A DNA stretch of 14,572 nucleotides, from assembly GCA_016199605.1 (NCBI GenBank), contig JACQGJ010000346.1, positions 1 through 14,572 on the forward strand, given 5' to 3'. The notes beneath the pieces are model-generated. The model was not told where the DNA came from and ran no database searches. It saw only the letters and a program-made list of their open reading frames with translations. Shown here piece by piece: positions 6,771 through 14,242 of this stretch; the stretch's first letter is position 1, and every line of letters starts with the position of its first letter. The position numbers and the translations under genes were made by a program. The DNA is from Armatimonadota bacterium. GTDB lineage: Bacteria > Armatimonadota > Abditibacteriia > CG2-30-59-28.

Positions 6771-7754
6771 ATGCGTGAAATCTTCTACTCCCATGCCATC
6801 CGGGAGGCCATTGCCGAAGAGATGGAACGCGATCCAAGTGTGTTCATGCTTGGCGAGGACATCGCTGAGTATGGAGGCGCCTTCAAAGTGACTCAGGGGC
6901 TGTCGGACCGCTTTGGCAAGGAGCGGATACGTAACACACCTATCTCCGAGAACTCCTTCGTCGGTGTTGCCACCGGCGCAGCGTTGTTGGGCTTCCGTCC
7001 CATAGTGGACATCATGTTTCAGGATTTTATCACGCTGGCAATGGACCAGATCACCAACCATGCCACGAAGATCCACTACATGTACGGCGGGCAAATGAAG
7101 GTACCGCTCGTCATCCGCACTCCCGCGGGGGGAGGGAGGTGTTACGGACCGACCCATTCGCAAAGTCTGGAGGCCTGGTTCATGCACATCCCTGGACTCA
7201 AGGTTGCGGCCCCGGCCACGGCCTATGACGCGAAGGGGATGCTCAAATCAGCCATCCGCGACGACAACCCGGTTGTGTTCGTGGAGAGCAAGCTGCTTTA
7301 CGGGCAGAAAGGTCCGGTGCCGGAGGAAGAGTACCTCGTTCCCCTGGGAGAGGCTCGTGTGATTCGGGAGGGCGAAGATGTGACGCTTATTGCCTACTCC
7401 CGCATGACGGTCGAGTCAGAGAAGGCGGCGAGGGTCCTGGAACAGGAAGGAATTTCCTGCGAGGTCCTCGACCTGCGGACCCTGGCCCCCCTGGATATGG
7501 GCAAGGTTTCCGACTCTGTCGTAAAGACCGGGAGAGCGGTGATCGTTGAAGAAGGCTGCCTCACCAACGGAGTCGGCGCCGAGGTGAGTGCTCGCATCAC
7601 TGAGTCGTGTTTCGATTATCTGAATGCACCCATTCGCCGAGTCGCCGCTCTCGATGTGCCAGTACCGTGCGCCGACTCTCTGGAGCGCGCCGCTCTACCG
7701 GACGCCGGGAAGATCGTGACGACGGTTCGCCGATTGCTCGAGCAGTATTCGTAG
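6771..7754 (+). CDS. Pyruvate/2-oxoacid (or acetoin) dehydrogenase E1 component, beta subunit
   Basis: A 327-residue transketolase-like protein, the usual E1 beta length. It completes the thiamine-diphosphate site of the alpha2-beta2 E1 enzyme. Seen motifs: VFMLGEDIAEYGGAFKVTQGL (24-44), NTPISEN with catalytic-type Glu60, TAGGGR-like RTPAGGGR (116-123), THSQSLEAWF with His129, LDLRTLAPLD (234-242) in the C-terminal domain, and VEEGCLTNGVGAEV (259-272). The ATG at 6771 matches the family N-terminus (REIFYSHAIREAI) and has AAAGGGAAG just upstream. The frame is open back to a GTG at 6696 that also has a purine-rich site, but those extra 25 residues are low-complexity and not family-like. It pairs with the alpha gene 135 bases upstream. 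Confidence 0.91.
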   Translation: MREIFYSHAIREAIAEEMERDPSVFMLGEDIAEYGGAFKVTQGLSDRFGKERIRNTPISENSFVGVATGAALLGFRPIVDIMFQDFITLAMDQITNHATKIHYMYGGQMKVPLVIRTPAGGGRCYGPTHSQSLEAWFMHIPGLKVAAPATAYDAKGMLKSAIRDDNPVVFVESKLLYGQKGPVPEEEYLVPLGEARVIREGEDVTLIAYSRMTVESEKAARVLEQEGISCEVLDLRTLAPLDMGKVSDSVVKTGRAVIVEEGCLTNGVGAEVSARITESCFDYLNAPIRRVAALDVPVPCADSLERAALPDAGKIVTTVRRLLEQYS

Positions 7755-7776
7755 TCCGTCTTTCAACAGGGATACC

Positions 7777-8655
7777 ATGGATCGACCGACTTTCTCTATC
7801 ATCGTCCTCAACCACAACAAAGCCTCGTACACGCGAGCTTGTTTGGAGAGCCTCCTTCTCCTGAACCAAAGTGGCGACTACGAGGTGGTCGCGGTGGACA
7901 ACGGGTCTCGCGACGATACCAGCCGGATACTCTTTGAGGGGGCGAAGCGGTTCGAAGCCCAGGGATATGCTTTCCAGATCATTGCCAATGAGACCAACGT
8001 CGGAGCCATCACCGGCAGGAACCAGGCAATGGAGGTCGCCCGCGGGCAATACTTCGTGTTTGTTGACAACGATGTCATGGTCAAGGAGGCCGACTGGCTC
8101 CTGCGGCTGAAGGAGAAACTGGAGGCAGACCCGTCGGTTGGGATCATCAGCCCGAAGTTGATTTTTCCCTGGGAACCGTACCTGATCGAGTGTGCGGGAT
8201 GCGGTGTATCGAGAACCGGGCGCATTCAATACAGGGGACGCGGCGCGGCACGGGAAGACCCGGCCTTCAATGTCGAGCGGGAAGTCCAGTGTCTTATCAG
8301 CGCCTGTGTCATGTTCCCACGAAAGCTGGTCGAGGAGATCGGCGCGTTGGATGAAGCCTTCAGCCCGGTTCAATACGAAGATCTGGACTTCTGCTACCGG
8401 GCTCGAAGCAAAGGCTATCACATGCTCTACACGCCTGAGGTTGAGATGTATCACTTCGAGAACACTACCACCGAAGGCTCCGTGGACATCAACTTCAGGT
8501 ACGTGACCATCAAGAATGGACTGCTCTTCAAACAGCGGTGGCGTCATAAGTTCGAGCATGAAGAGGGGCCGGCAGACGACGAGTGCGCTTGGAAGCTAAT
8601 TTCTAAAAAGGGAATCGATGAAGTCAAAATCGAATTTCCGCTTGAGACCAAATAG
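7777..8655 (+). CDS. Glycosyltransferase family 2 (rhamnosyltransferase-like)
   Basis: A 292-residue GT-A fold glycosyltransferase, expected to move a sugar from a nucleotide donor to a growing glycan on a lipid carrier at the cytoplasmic membrane. It begins with FSIIVLNHNK, has VVAVDNGSRD (37-46), NETNVGAITGRNQAM (71-85), the metal-binding VDNDVM with DND at 97-99, and the acceptor-site YEDLDFCYRAR (200-210). A conserved-type YHFENT follows at 225-230. No membrane segment is evident. The closest pattern I recognise is the WbbL/rhamnosyltransferase type, but donor sugar cannot be assigned. It starts 22 bases after E1 beta and ends 11 bases before the acyl carrier protein, tying the acyl and glycan halves of the locus into one transcription unit. 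Confidence 0.85.
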   Translation: MDRPTFSIIVLNHNKASYTRACLESLLLLNQSGDYEVVAVDNGSRDDTSRILFEGAKRFEAQGYAFQIIANETNVGAITGRNQAMEVARGQYFVFVDNDVMVKEADWLLRLKEKLEADPSVGIISPKLIFPWEPYLIECAGCGVSRTGRIQYRGRGAAREDPAFNVEREVQCLISACVMFPRKLVEEIGALDEAFSPVQYEDLDFCYRARSKGYHMLYTPEVEMYHFENTTTEGSVDINFRYVTIKNGLLFKQRWRHKFEHEEGPADDECAWKLISKKGIDEVKIEFPLETK

Positions 8656-8662
8656 AGGTGAT
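8655..8662 (+). promoter_or_regulatory. Extended Shine-Dalgarno site for the ACP gene
   Basis: GAGGTGAT matches the extended anti-Shine-Dalgarno complement over eight bases and overlaps the stop of the glycosyltransferase. It lies at a normal distance from the GTG at 8667 and overlaps the other candidate GTG at 8658, so it decides in favour of 8667. Confidence 0.65.
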
Positions 8663-8666
8663 TGAG

Positions 8667-8927
8667 GTGTCTGAGAACAGCGACCTAAAATCCGGATTGA
8701 AAGAGATGATTGTGGAGCGACTTTTCCTCAAGGTCACGCCAGAGGAAATTGACGACGAGGCCCCCTTGATGGAGACTTACGGCATAGACTCCGTCGCGCT
8801 CTTTGAGCTGGTTGTCGGGCTTGAGGAAGTCTACGAGATCACTTTGGAGGACGAGGAATTCAGTCTTGACCTGTTCCACAGTGTGAACTCAATAGCCGAA
8901 TTCATTGAGAGAAAGCGCGGAGGCTGA
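8667..8927 (+). CDS. Acyl carrier protein
   Basis: A small acidic protein (86 residues) with the four-helix carrier signature: phosphopantetheine attachment Ser42 in YGIDSVALFELVV, preceded by an acidic loop (EEIDDEAPLMETYG) and followed by EEVYEITLEDEE. The common DSL is DSV here. Pantetheinylation by the AcpS at 335-715 is the natural expectation. It would carry the chain made by the ketosynthase pair or present an acyl group to the two hydrolases downstream. The GTG at 8667 was chosen because of the strong GAGGTGAT site; GTG 8658 would add three residues. The last codons (CGCGGAGGC) also contain the ribosome binding site of the next gene, so translation of the two is likely coupled. ACP genes next to this hydrolase pair are known from exosortase-type exopolysaccharide loci. 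Confidence 0.9.
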   Translation: MSENSDLKSGLKEMIVERLFLKVTPEEIDDEAPLMETYGIDSVALFELVVGLEEVYEITLEDEEFSLDLFHSVNSIAEFIERKRGG

Positions 8928-8928
8928 T

Positions 8929-9840
8929 TTGAGCGGGACTCCACCTCACGAGGAGAGGAACCAGAGGGGCACGAGGGCTGGGCGAGAACAGCCTCTGTTC
9001 CTCGAGAGCGGAGGTAGCCGCCTTTTCGCCCTTCTCCACAATCCAACCCCTCAGCCGCCTGAGAGCTCTTCTCAGCCTCCGAAGGCCGCCTTTGTTTTTT
9101 GTCCCCCCTTTGCAGAGGAGGAGAAGAGCTCACACCGGACGTTCGTAGATCTGGCTCGACGACTGTGCGATGCAGGATGCGCGGTCCTTCTGATACAGTA
9201 CCGGGGCTGCGGTGACAGCGAAGGCGAATTCGATGACTTCCTCTGTGCGGACTGGCGAGAGGACATACGGGCCGGTTTGAATTTCCTGAGAGAATCGACC
9301 CGGGCTCCTTTGGGTCTTCTCGGGTTGAGGGTTGGCGCAACCCTCGCCGCCGAAGTGGCAGAGGAAGCCCCAGAGGTCTCACGTCTGGTTCTGTGGGAAC
9401 CAATACTGAGCGGCAAGCAGTACATGTCCCTCAATCTCCGCCGCAAGCTGCTCCGCAAAATGCTAACGGACAAGGAAGGATCCTTAGCCGCGAAGGCCGA
9501 CGAGACCTCCGCTGTCAACGTGGTCTCCGTTGCTCCCGAGGAAAGGGAGTCCGGAATCGACTTCGAGGGATACTGGATAACGGACCAGTTGCAGTCCGAA
9601 GTTGCCAGCATCGACCTTCTCGCCGAAATTCAACGGTTCAAAGGCGGGGTGCTGATTACTCAGATCTCCTCTCAATCCACGCCCGGCAAGGCAGTGCAGT
9701 CTCTGGAGGGCCGATACCGACAAGCAGGCGCACAGGTGGAGACTCACGCAGTTGTGGAGCAACCAATCTGGAATCTGATGGACCTCTTCACTGCCGAATC
9801 GCTCGTTCAACACACTCTTGAATGGATCACTGCTCGATGA
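8929..9840 (+). CDS. Alpha/beta hydrolase, resembles exosortase A system-associated hydrolase 2
   Basis: About 303 residues. It contains VFCPPFAEEEKSS (56-68), LLIQYRGCGDSEGEFDDF (87-104) and GLLGLRVGATLAAEV (129-143). These resemble the family named hydrolase 2, exosortase A system-associated (TIGR03101), whose members I recall carry GLRxGA. At the nucleophile elbow (G-x-Nu-x-G) residue 134 is Arg rather than Ser, Cys or Asp, so ordinary serine-esterase chemistry is not expected; it could be a binding partner or scaffold. The TTG at 8929 follows the ACP stop by one base and has GGAGG 5 bases upstream inside the ACP gene; the TTG at 8905 lacks such a site. The first 25 residues are charged and low-complexity. 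The next hydrolase overlaps its stop codon. Confidence 0.72.
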   Translation: MSGTPPHEERNQRGTRAGREQPLFLESGGSRLFALLHNPTPQPPESSSQPPKAAFVFCPPFAEEEKSSHRTFVDLARRLCDAGCAVLLIQYRGCGDSEGEFDDFLCADWREDIRAGLNFLRESTRAPLGLLGLRVGATLAAEVAEEAPEVSRLVLWEPILSGKQYMSLNLRRKLLRKMLTDKEGSLAAKADETSAVNVVSVAPEERESGIDFEGYWITDQLQSEVASIDLLAEIQRFKGGVLITQISSQSTPGKAVQSLEGRYRQAGAQVETHAVVEQPIWNLMDLFTAESLVQHTLEWITAR

Positions 9841-10736
9841 CGTCACAACGTCCTGTCAGCTTTGAATCCGGTCAGACCAGACTATTCGGACTCCTGCAAG
9901 AGCCGGAACAGGACGGCAACCGACGAGAGCAAGAAGTGGGAGTGGTCTTCTCACACGGATGGTCAGGCTATCGCGTCGGGCCCCATCAGATGTTCGTTCA
10001 CGCCGCTCGATCTTTTGCGCTGGAAGGCTTTCCGTCCCTCCGCTTCGACTTCCGCGGTCGAGGGGACAGCGAGGGCGCCCTGGAAGAAGCCAACCTGATC
10101 ACGATGGTAGAGGACATGCGGGCCGCGGTGGAATGCCTGCTATCCAACACGCAGGTGCGACAAGTCATACTCCTCGGCATCTGCTCCGGGGCGGAAGTCG
10201 CGTATGGAGCGGCAGCCTGCCATCCAGCGGTCGCCGGATTGGCCTTGTGGTCGGCGCCCGTCTTCTGGGCTGAGGCGGCGACTCGTCAGGAGGTCAACGT
10301 TGCGCAGATCGAGGCAAGGAAGAAGGCCCACTACCTGAAAGACTACGCTCGCAAGCTCTTCAGCCCCACGACCTGGAAAAAGCTGATCGCCGGAAAACTC
10401 CAATTTGGATTGATCGGTCGTGTGTTGTTGGGTCGGAGGAAATCCAGCCTTGAGGTCCGGTCGGTCCTCTCTCCTCAGGAGTTCCGAGAGCAAACCATCA
10501 GCAAGTTTTCTTCCTTCAAGGGTCGGGTGCTGGGGGTATACGGAACGAGTGATCCGACCACTCCCGAGGCCCTCAAGTGGTATGAGGAGGCATGTCTGAG
10601 GAATTCTGTCCCCTTCGAACACCACCTGGTCGAGGGTGCCAATCACAGCTACTACTCCCTGACCTGGGAGCGGCAGGTGATCGACAGAACCCTGGCATGG
10701 CTGCACGAAAGAGCCACATGCGAGTTCTCTACCTAA
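9837..10736 (+). CDS. Alpha/beta hydrolase with Cys nucleophile, resembles exosortase A system-associated hydrolase 1
   Basis: A 299-residue alpha/beta hydrolase. SHGWSGYRVGPHQMFVHAAR (39-58), SLRFDFRGRGDSEG (67-80) and the elbow LLGICSGAEVAYG (112-124) resemble hydrolase 1, exosortase A system-associated (TIGR03100). The elbow places Cys116 as nucleophile, with Asp239 in YGTSDPTTP and His270 in EGANHSYY completing a Cys-Asp-His triad, so the enzyme should be active on a thioester or ester. Acyl-ACP is an attractive but unproven substrate given the ACP two genes upstream. Start and upstream stop overlap as ATGA (9837-9840), and the downstream glycosyltransferase begins 19 bases before its own stop, both signs of tight coupling. 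An ATG at 9822 is less likely. Confidence 0.78.
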   Translation: MTSQRPVSFESGQTRLFGLLQEPEQDGNRREQEVGVVFSHGWSGYRVGPHQMFVHAARSFALEGFPSLRFDFRGRGDSEGALEEANLITMVEDMRAAVECLLSNTQVRQVILLGICSGAEVAYGAAACHPAVAGLALWSAPVFWAEAATRQEVNVAQIEARKKAHYLKDYARKLFSPTTWKKLIAGKLQFGLIGRVLLGRRKSSLEVRSVLSPQEFREQTISKFSSFKGRVLGVYGTSDPTTPEALKWYEEACLRNSVPFEHHLVEGANHSYYSLTWERQVIDRTLAWLHERATCEFST

Positions 10737-11863
10737 ACCACGTGTCCTCGATGGGAGGCGCCGAGCACAGCCTCCTTGAGTTACTGAAGCGCGTCCCCCG
10801 GGACGAAGTGGAGCCTGTGGTGGCCCTGCCGGAGGGAGGCCCGCTTGCCAGCCACCTCCGGTCGATTAGCATCGAAATCGTCACTGCGAGCCTGGTTCGT
10901 CTGAAGCTCCGGCTGGGCCTGCTCCGTGCCTTCAAGACCGGCCTTCGGATCCTTGGAGCCAGGAGAAAACTCTCGCGTTTCGTCGAAGCTCGCGAGATCG
11001 ACCTCCTGCACGCCAACAGCGTTTCCTCACATTTCGTGGCGGGTCCCGTGGGGAAATCTCAAGGACGACCAGTCGTCTGGCACGTGCGCGATCTAAGGCC
11101 GATTCCCATCGCGCGTGGGATGTTGGGGCAAACAGCGACGCGCATCATCGCCATTTCTCAAGCAGTGCGGAGGTCGCTGCTGGATCAGGGATTCCCAGAA
11201 GACAAGATCGTGGTCCTCTACAACGGAGTTGACACTGCCAGGTTTCATCCGGGAAGGAGCGGGGGGACCGAGAGAGGACGCCTGAACGTTCCTTCCGGTA
11301 GTTTCGTGTTCGGGATGATCGCCCAGATGGTGCCCTGGAAGCGACACGACCTGTTCCTTGCCGCCGCTTCGGAGATTGCTGTTCGCTATCCGCACGCGCG
11401 GTTTTGGATTGTCGGCGATGACGTGTTCGCAGACCATCCGGATTACGTTGCCTCCTTGCGCGCCCAGAGCTCAAGCCCGGCCCTGTCGGGCAAGGTTTCG
11501 TTTCTGGGGTACCGTGAGGACATCGAGGCTGTGATTGCCGGACTGGAGGCGCTGGTGCTCCCTTCTGACGCGGAGCCCTTCGGCCGAGTCCTCATCGAAG
11601 CGATGGCGATGGGAAAGCCTGTTATCGCAACACGGGCTGGAGGGCCTCCGGAGATTCTTGAGGAGGGGCATCACGGTTACCTGACCAACCCGGGCGACAG
11701 AAACGAACTGTATCAGGCGATGGCGCGGATGATCGAGGAGCCCGAGCGATCCCACAACATGGGGACGGCCGCCCGTCGCCACGTCGAAGACTGCTTCAGC
11801 ATCGACCGGCATGTAGCCGCCACTGTCTCCTTGTATCGTGAATTGGTGGAGCAAGGACGTTAG
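10718..11863 (+). CDS. Glycosyltransferase family 4
   Basis: A 381-residue GT-B glycosyltransferase, retaining type. The N-terminal domain opens RVLYLNHVSSMGGAEHSLLELL (2-23) with the Gly-rich acceptor loop; the linker region has VLYNGVDTARF (167-177). The C-terminal donor domain has GMIAQMVPWKRHDLFL (199-214), FLGYREDIEAVIAGLEALVLPS, and the EX7E pair Glu286/Glu294 in AEPFGRVLIEA. These residues hold the nucleotide-sugar donor. The ATG at 10718 fits the family N-terminus and overlaps the hydrolase gene by 19 bases; the frame is open further upstream only as a shadow of that gene. No membrane segments; it likely acts at the inner membrane face on a lipid-linked glycan. The sugar is unknown. 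Confidence 0.88.
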   Translation: MRVLYLNHVSSMGGAEHSLLELLKRVPRDEVEPVVALPEGGPLASHLRSISIEIVTASLVRLKLRLGLLRAFKTGLRILGARRKLSRFVEAREIDLLHANSVSSHFVAGPVGKSQGRPVVWHVRDLRPIPIARGMLGQTATRIIAISQAVRRSLLDQGFPEDKIVVLYNGVDTARFHPGRSGGTERGRLNVPSGSFVFGMIAQMVPWKRHDLFLAAASEIAVRYPHARFWIVGDDVFADHPDYVASLRAQSSSPALSGKVSFLGYREDIEAVIAGLEALVLPSDAEPFGRVLIEAMAMGKPVIATRAGGPPEILEEGHHGYLTNPGDRNELYQAMARMIEEPERSHNMGTAARRHVEDCFSIDRHVAATVSLYRELVEQGR

Positions 11864-11866
11864 CTT

Positions 11867-12997
11867 ATGAGAATCGGCATCGATGGTTCGCTGCTCTACG
11901 GCCAATACTCAGGAGTTGAGTACGCGATCCACCATCTGCTCCGGGAGTTGGCCGTCGTCGACCGGCAGAACGAGTATGTGATCTATGTCGATGCCGACTT
12001 CATTCCCAGGTCAAAATCTCCCCCAAACTTCCGGTGGCAACATACGCGCTTTCACGGTCGCCAGCGATTCATGAGGATTCTGTGGCAGCAACGTCAATTG
12101 CAGCGACAGATACTGGAGGATCAGCTCGACGTGTTCCACGGACCTGGTTATGTGATTCCACTGAACTGTCCGGTTCCCTCGGTCGTTACGGTCTATGACA
12201 TCATCGCTCTAACTCATCCTCGGTTGTGCCGTGTAAGCAACCGCCTTCACTACGGGTGGATTCTGCCGAGAACGCTGGACAGAGCGACGTGCATCGTCGT
12301 GCCTTCAGAGAGTGTGAAGAAGGAAATCCTCGAGAGACGCCCGGCCGCCGAATCAAGGATACGCGTCGTACCACTGGGGATCAATCCGTCGTTCTTCGAT
12401 CCACCGTCTCAGGAGGACCTTTGCAGGTTGAAGAGGAAGTACCAGTTACCGGACCGCTTCCTGCTTTTCGTGGGAAACCTCGAGGCGAAGAAGAACCTTC
12501 CACGTCTGATGACTGTGTTTCACGCCCTCAAGATCGGGCACCACCTCCCGCATCATCTGGTGCTGGCTGGAAGCACCCAGCACACCACTCCAGCGGTAAC
12601 TGAACTCATCGAGAACGAGCATCTGAAGCCCTTTGTCCATGCGCTCGGATATGTGCCGGAAGCTGATCTGCCTTCCTTGTACTGCCTCGCGGAGGTCTTC
12701 GTGTTTCCCTCCCTGGTTGAGGGTTTTGGACTGCCGGTGCTGGAGGCGATGGCTTTGGGGACCGCAGTCGTCGCCTCGGATCGAGGGGCTTTGCCCGAAG
12801 TCGTGGGTGACGCCGGTATTCTTTGCGCCCCGGAGGATTCGCAGTCGGTCGCCTCGGCTCTCCACCGCATTATCTCAGACCCGGAACTACGCGCGGACCT
12901 CGTCGCCCGCGGGAAGCTGCGCGCTCAGCAATACTCCTGGCAGAACACCGCCGTGCAAATGCTGGAGCTATATAAAGAAGTGGAGCAGGCCACGTGA
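11867..12997 (+). CDS. Glycosyltransferase family 4 (mannosyltransferase-like)
   Basis: A 376-residue GT-B enzyme. The start IGIDGSLLYGQYSGVEYAIHHLL (3-25) is the pattern seen in WbaZ/mannosyltransferase-type GT4 proteins. VVPSESVKKEIL (144-155) and VVPLGIN (167-173) precede the donor domain, which carries FVGNLEAKKNLPRLM (201-215), GYVPEADLPSLY (261-272) and EGFGLPVLEAMALG with Glu285 and Glu293 of the EX7E motif. The likely role is adding a mannose-like sugar during repeat-unit assembly; the donor is a guess from family resemblance. It begins 3 bases after the previous stop with AAGGA upstream, and its stop TGA overlaps the next start by one base. Confidence 0.88.
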   Translation: MRIGIDGSLLYGQYSGVEYAIHHLLRELAVVDRQNEYVIYVDADFIPRSKSPPNFRWQHTRFHGRQRFMRILWQQRQLQRQILEDQLDVFHGPGYVIPLNCPVPSVVTVYDIIALTHPRLCRVSNRLHYGWILPRTLDRATCIVVPSESVKKEILERRPAAESRIRVVPLGINPSFFDPPSQEDLCRLKRKYQLPDRFLLFVGNLEAKKNLPRLMTVFHALKIGHHLPHHLVLAGSTQHTTPAVTELIENEHLKPFVHALGYVPEADLPSLYCLAEVFVFPSLVEGFGLPVLEAMALGTAVVASDRGALPEVVGDAGILCAPEDSQSVASALHRIISDPELRADLVARGKLRAQQYSWQNTAVQMLELYKEVEQAT

Positions 12998-14187
12998 TGC
13001 CCCCAACCATCGGTTACCTTCTCGGTGAATTCCCCTCGCTGACCGAAACGTTCATCCTGCGCGAAATGAAAGAACTGGTGAGACAGGGATTGCGGCTCCA
13101 CATATTTTCTCTGACGCGACCCAAATCGGCGTCAGATCCGTTGCCCGCGGAGCTTGCGCCGGTTCACGTCGACTATGGGCCGGGCAGAATGGACCCCTCC
13201 CTGCTAAGCAGAGCGTTTCGAGGACTGTTCTCGGGTGGGCCCAGTCGACCACGCATCGAAGCTGCAACGGACCGGTGGCTCAAGACTCTGGCCGAGCACC
13301 GTGAGATCGTTCACCTCCATGCGCATTTCGCCAATGAACCGGCTCTCACCGCGATGGCAATGTCGAAGGCGTCTGGGCTGCCCTTCAGCTTTACGGCTCA
13401 TGCCTGGGATATCTATTGCTCTGGGACCCCTCTTTCGGAGTTGATTGCTGCGGCACAATTCACAGCCACCTGCACCGAGGCAAATGCGCGGTATCTGCAC
13501 GCAAAATGTCGCAGTGAGGACCGTGACAAAATCTTTCTTGTCCGCCACGGGATCGAGTTGGAACCTTTCTGTTCTGAGGATTGGAGACCCTCGAAGCCCT
13601 TCCGGTGTCTTGCCATCGGTAGACTGGTGGGAAAGAAAGGTTTCGACGTGCTTTTGAAGGCCCTCGGGATTCTGAACGATCGGCGTATTCAGACAGTGTG
13701 CAATGTTGTCGGCGATGGCCCGGAACGTGAGAGGCTTCAGCAACTTCGGAAGGAAACCGGTGTCCAAGATACAGTCCAGTTTCTTGGAGCGAGACCTCCT
13801 TCGGACACGCTCCAACGACTGCGAGAATCGGACGCGCTGATCGTGCCCTCGGTCATCACCTCCGAGGGCGACCGGGACGGGCTGCCCAATGTCATCCTGG
13901 AGGCGGCCGCCAATGGAATTCCCATCGTCGCCTCCGACTTGCCGGGTATCTCGGAGTTCGTGGCAGACGAAGTGTCGGGGTTGCTTGCCTCCTCGGGAGA
14001 CCCCAAGAGCCTTGCCGACAAGATCGAGGTCCTGGCGGCTGACAACGGCGCCCTTGCCGAGACCCTCCGTCGCAATGCCCGCAGAATCGTGGAAGAAGAG
14101 TACGACATCCGCAAGAACGTAGGACCTCTGATTGCCTTGTTCAATCAGTTCTCCAACGCCTCCATCGAAGGAGCATGCAGTGAGTAG
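12997..14187 (+). CDS. Glycosyltransferase family 4, WcaL/colanic-acid type
   Basis: A 396-residue GT-B glycosyltransferase. The opening IGYLLGEFPSLTETFILREM (5-24) and VHLHAHFANEPA (105-116) with SFTAHAWDIY (131-140) are hallmarks of the WcaL-like branch known from colanic acid and other exopolysaccharides. The donor domain shows AIGRLVGKKGFDVLLKAL (206-223), VGDGPERERLQQL and EGDRDGLPNVILEAA, where Asp294 stands at the first position of the EX7E pair with Glu302 and an extra Glu at 290, common in this branch. The ATG overlaps the previous stop as TGATG, with GGAGCAGG upstream; the frame also allows GTG 12994. It is the third GT4 in a row, implying a repeat unit of several sugars. Confidence 0.88.
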   Translation: MPPTIGYLLGEFPSLTETFILREMKELVRQGLRLHIFSLTRPKSASDPLPAELAPVHVDYGPGRMDPSLLSRAFRGLFSGGPSRPRIEAATDRWLKTLAEHREIVHLHAHFANEPALTAMAMSKASGLPFSFTAHAWDIYCSGTPLSELIAAAQFTATCTEANARYLHAKCRSEDRDKIFLVRHGIELEPFCSEDWRPSKPFRCLAIGRLVGKKGFDVLLKALGILNDRRIQTVCNVVGDGPERERLQQLRKETGVQDTVQFLGARPPSDTLQRLRESDALIVPSVITSEGDRDGLPNVILEAAANGIPIVASDLPGISEFVADEVSGLLASSGDPKSLADKIEVLAADNGALAETLRRNARRIVEEEYDIRKNVGPLIALFNQFSNASIEGACSE

Positions 14188-14242
14188 AGATTTCCTGGTT
14201 GAGAAGGAACCATCCTGTGGCGAGGTGATTCCGCATGAGTGA
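14180..14242 (+). CDS. Possible 20-codon leader/coupling ORF before the flippase gene
   Basis: A GTG at 14180 opens a 20-codon frame (SRDFLVEKEPSCGEVIPHE after the start) ending at TGA 14240-14242. It has AAGGAG six bases upstream (14168-14173), a better site than several real genes here. It begins inside the end of the WcaL-like gene and ends 8 bases past the flippase ATG, so ribosomes translating it would cross the flippase ribosome binding site. The peptide has no recognisable domain, membrane segment or attenuator-like codon run. It may be a coupling device or chance. Confidence 0.25.
   Translation: MSRDFLVEKEPSCGEVIPHE
14222..14229 (+). promoter_or_regulatory. Extended Shine-Dalgarno site for the flippase gene
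   Basis: GAGGTGAT, the same eight-base site found before the ACP gene, lies at normal spacing upstream of ATG 14235 and fixes that start. Confidence 0.65.

Noticed and set aside
10592..10717. Upstream extension of the first GT4 gene
   Set aside because: It only reads the hydrolase gene out of frame; the glycosyltransferase fold begins at ATG 10718.
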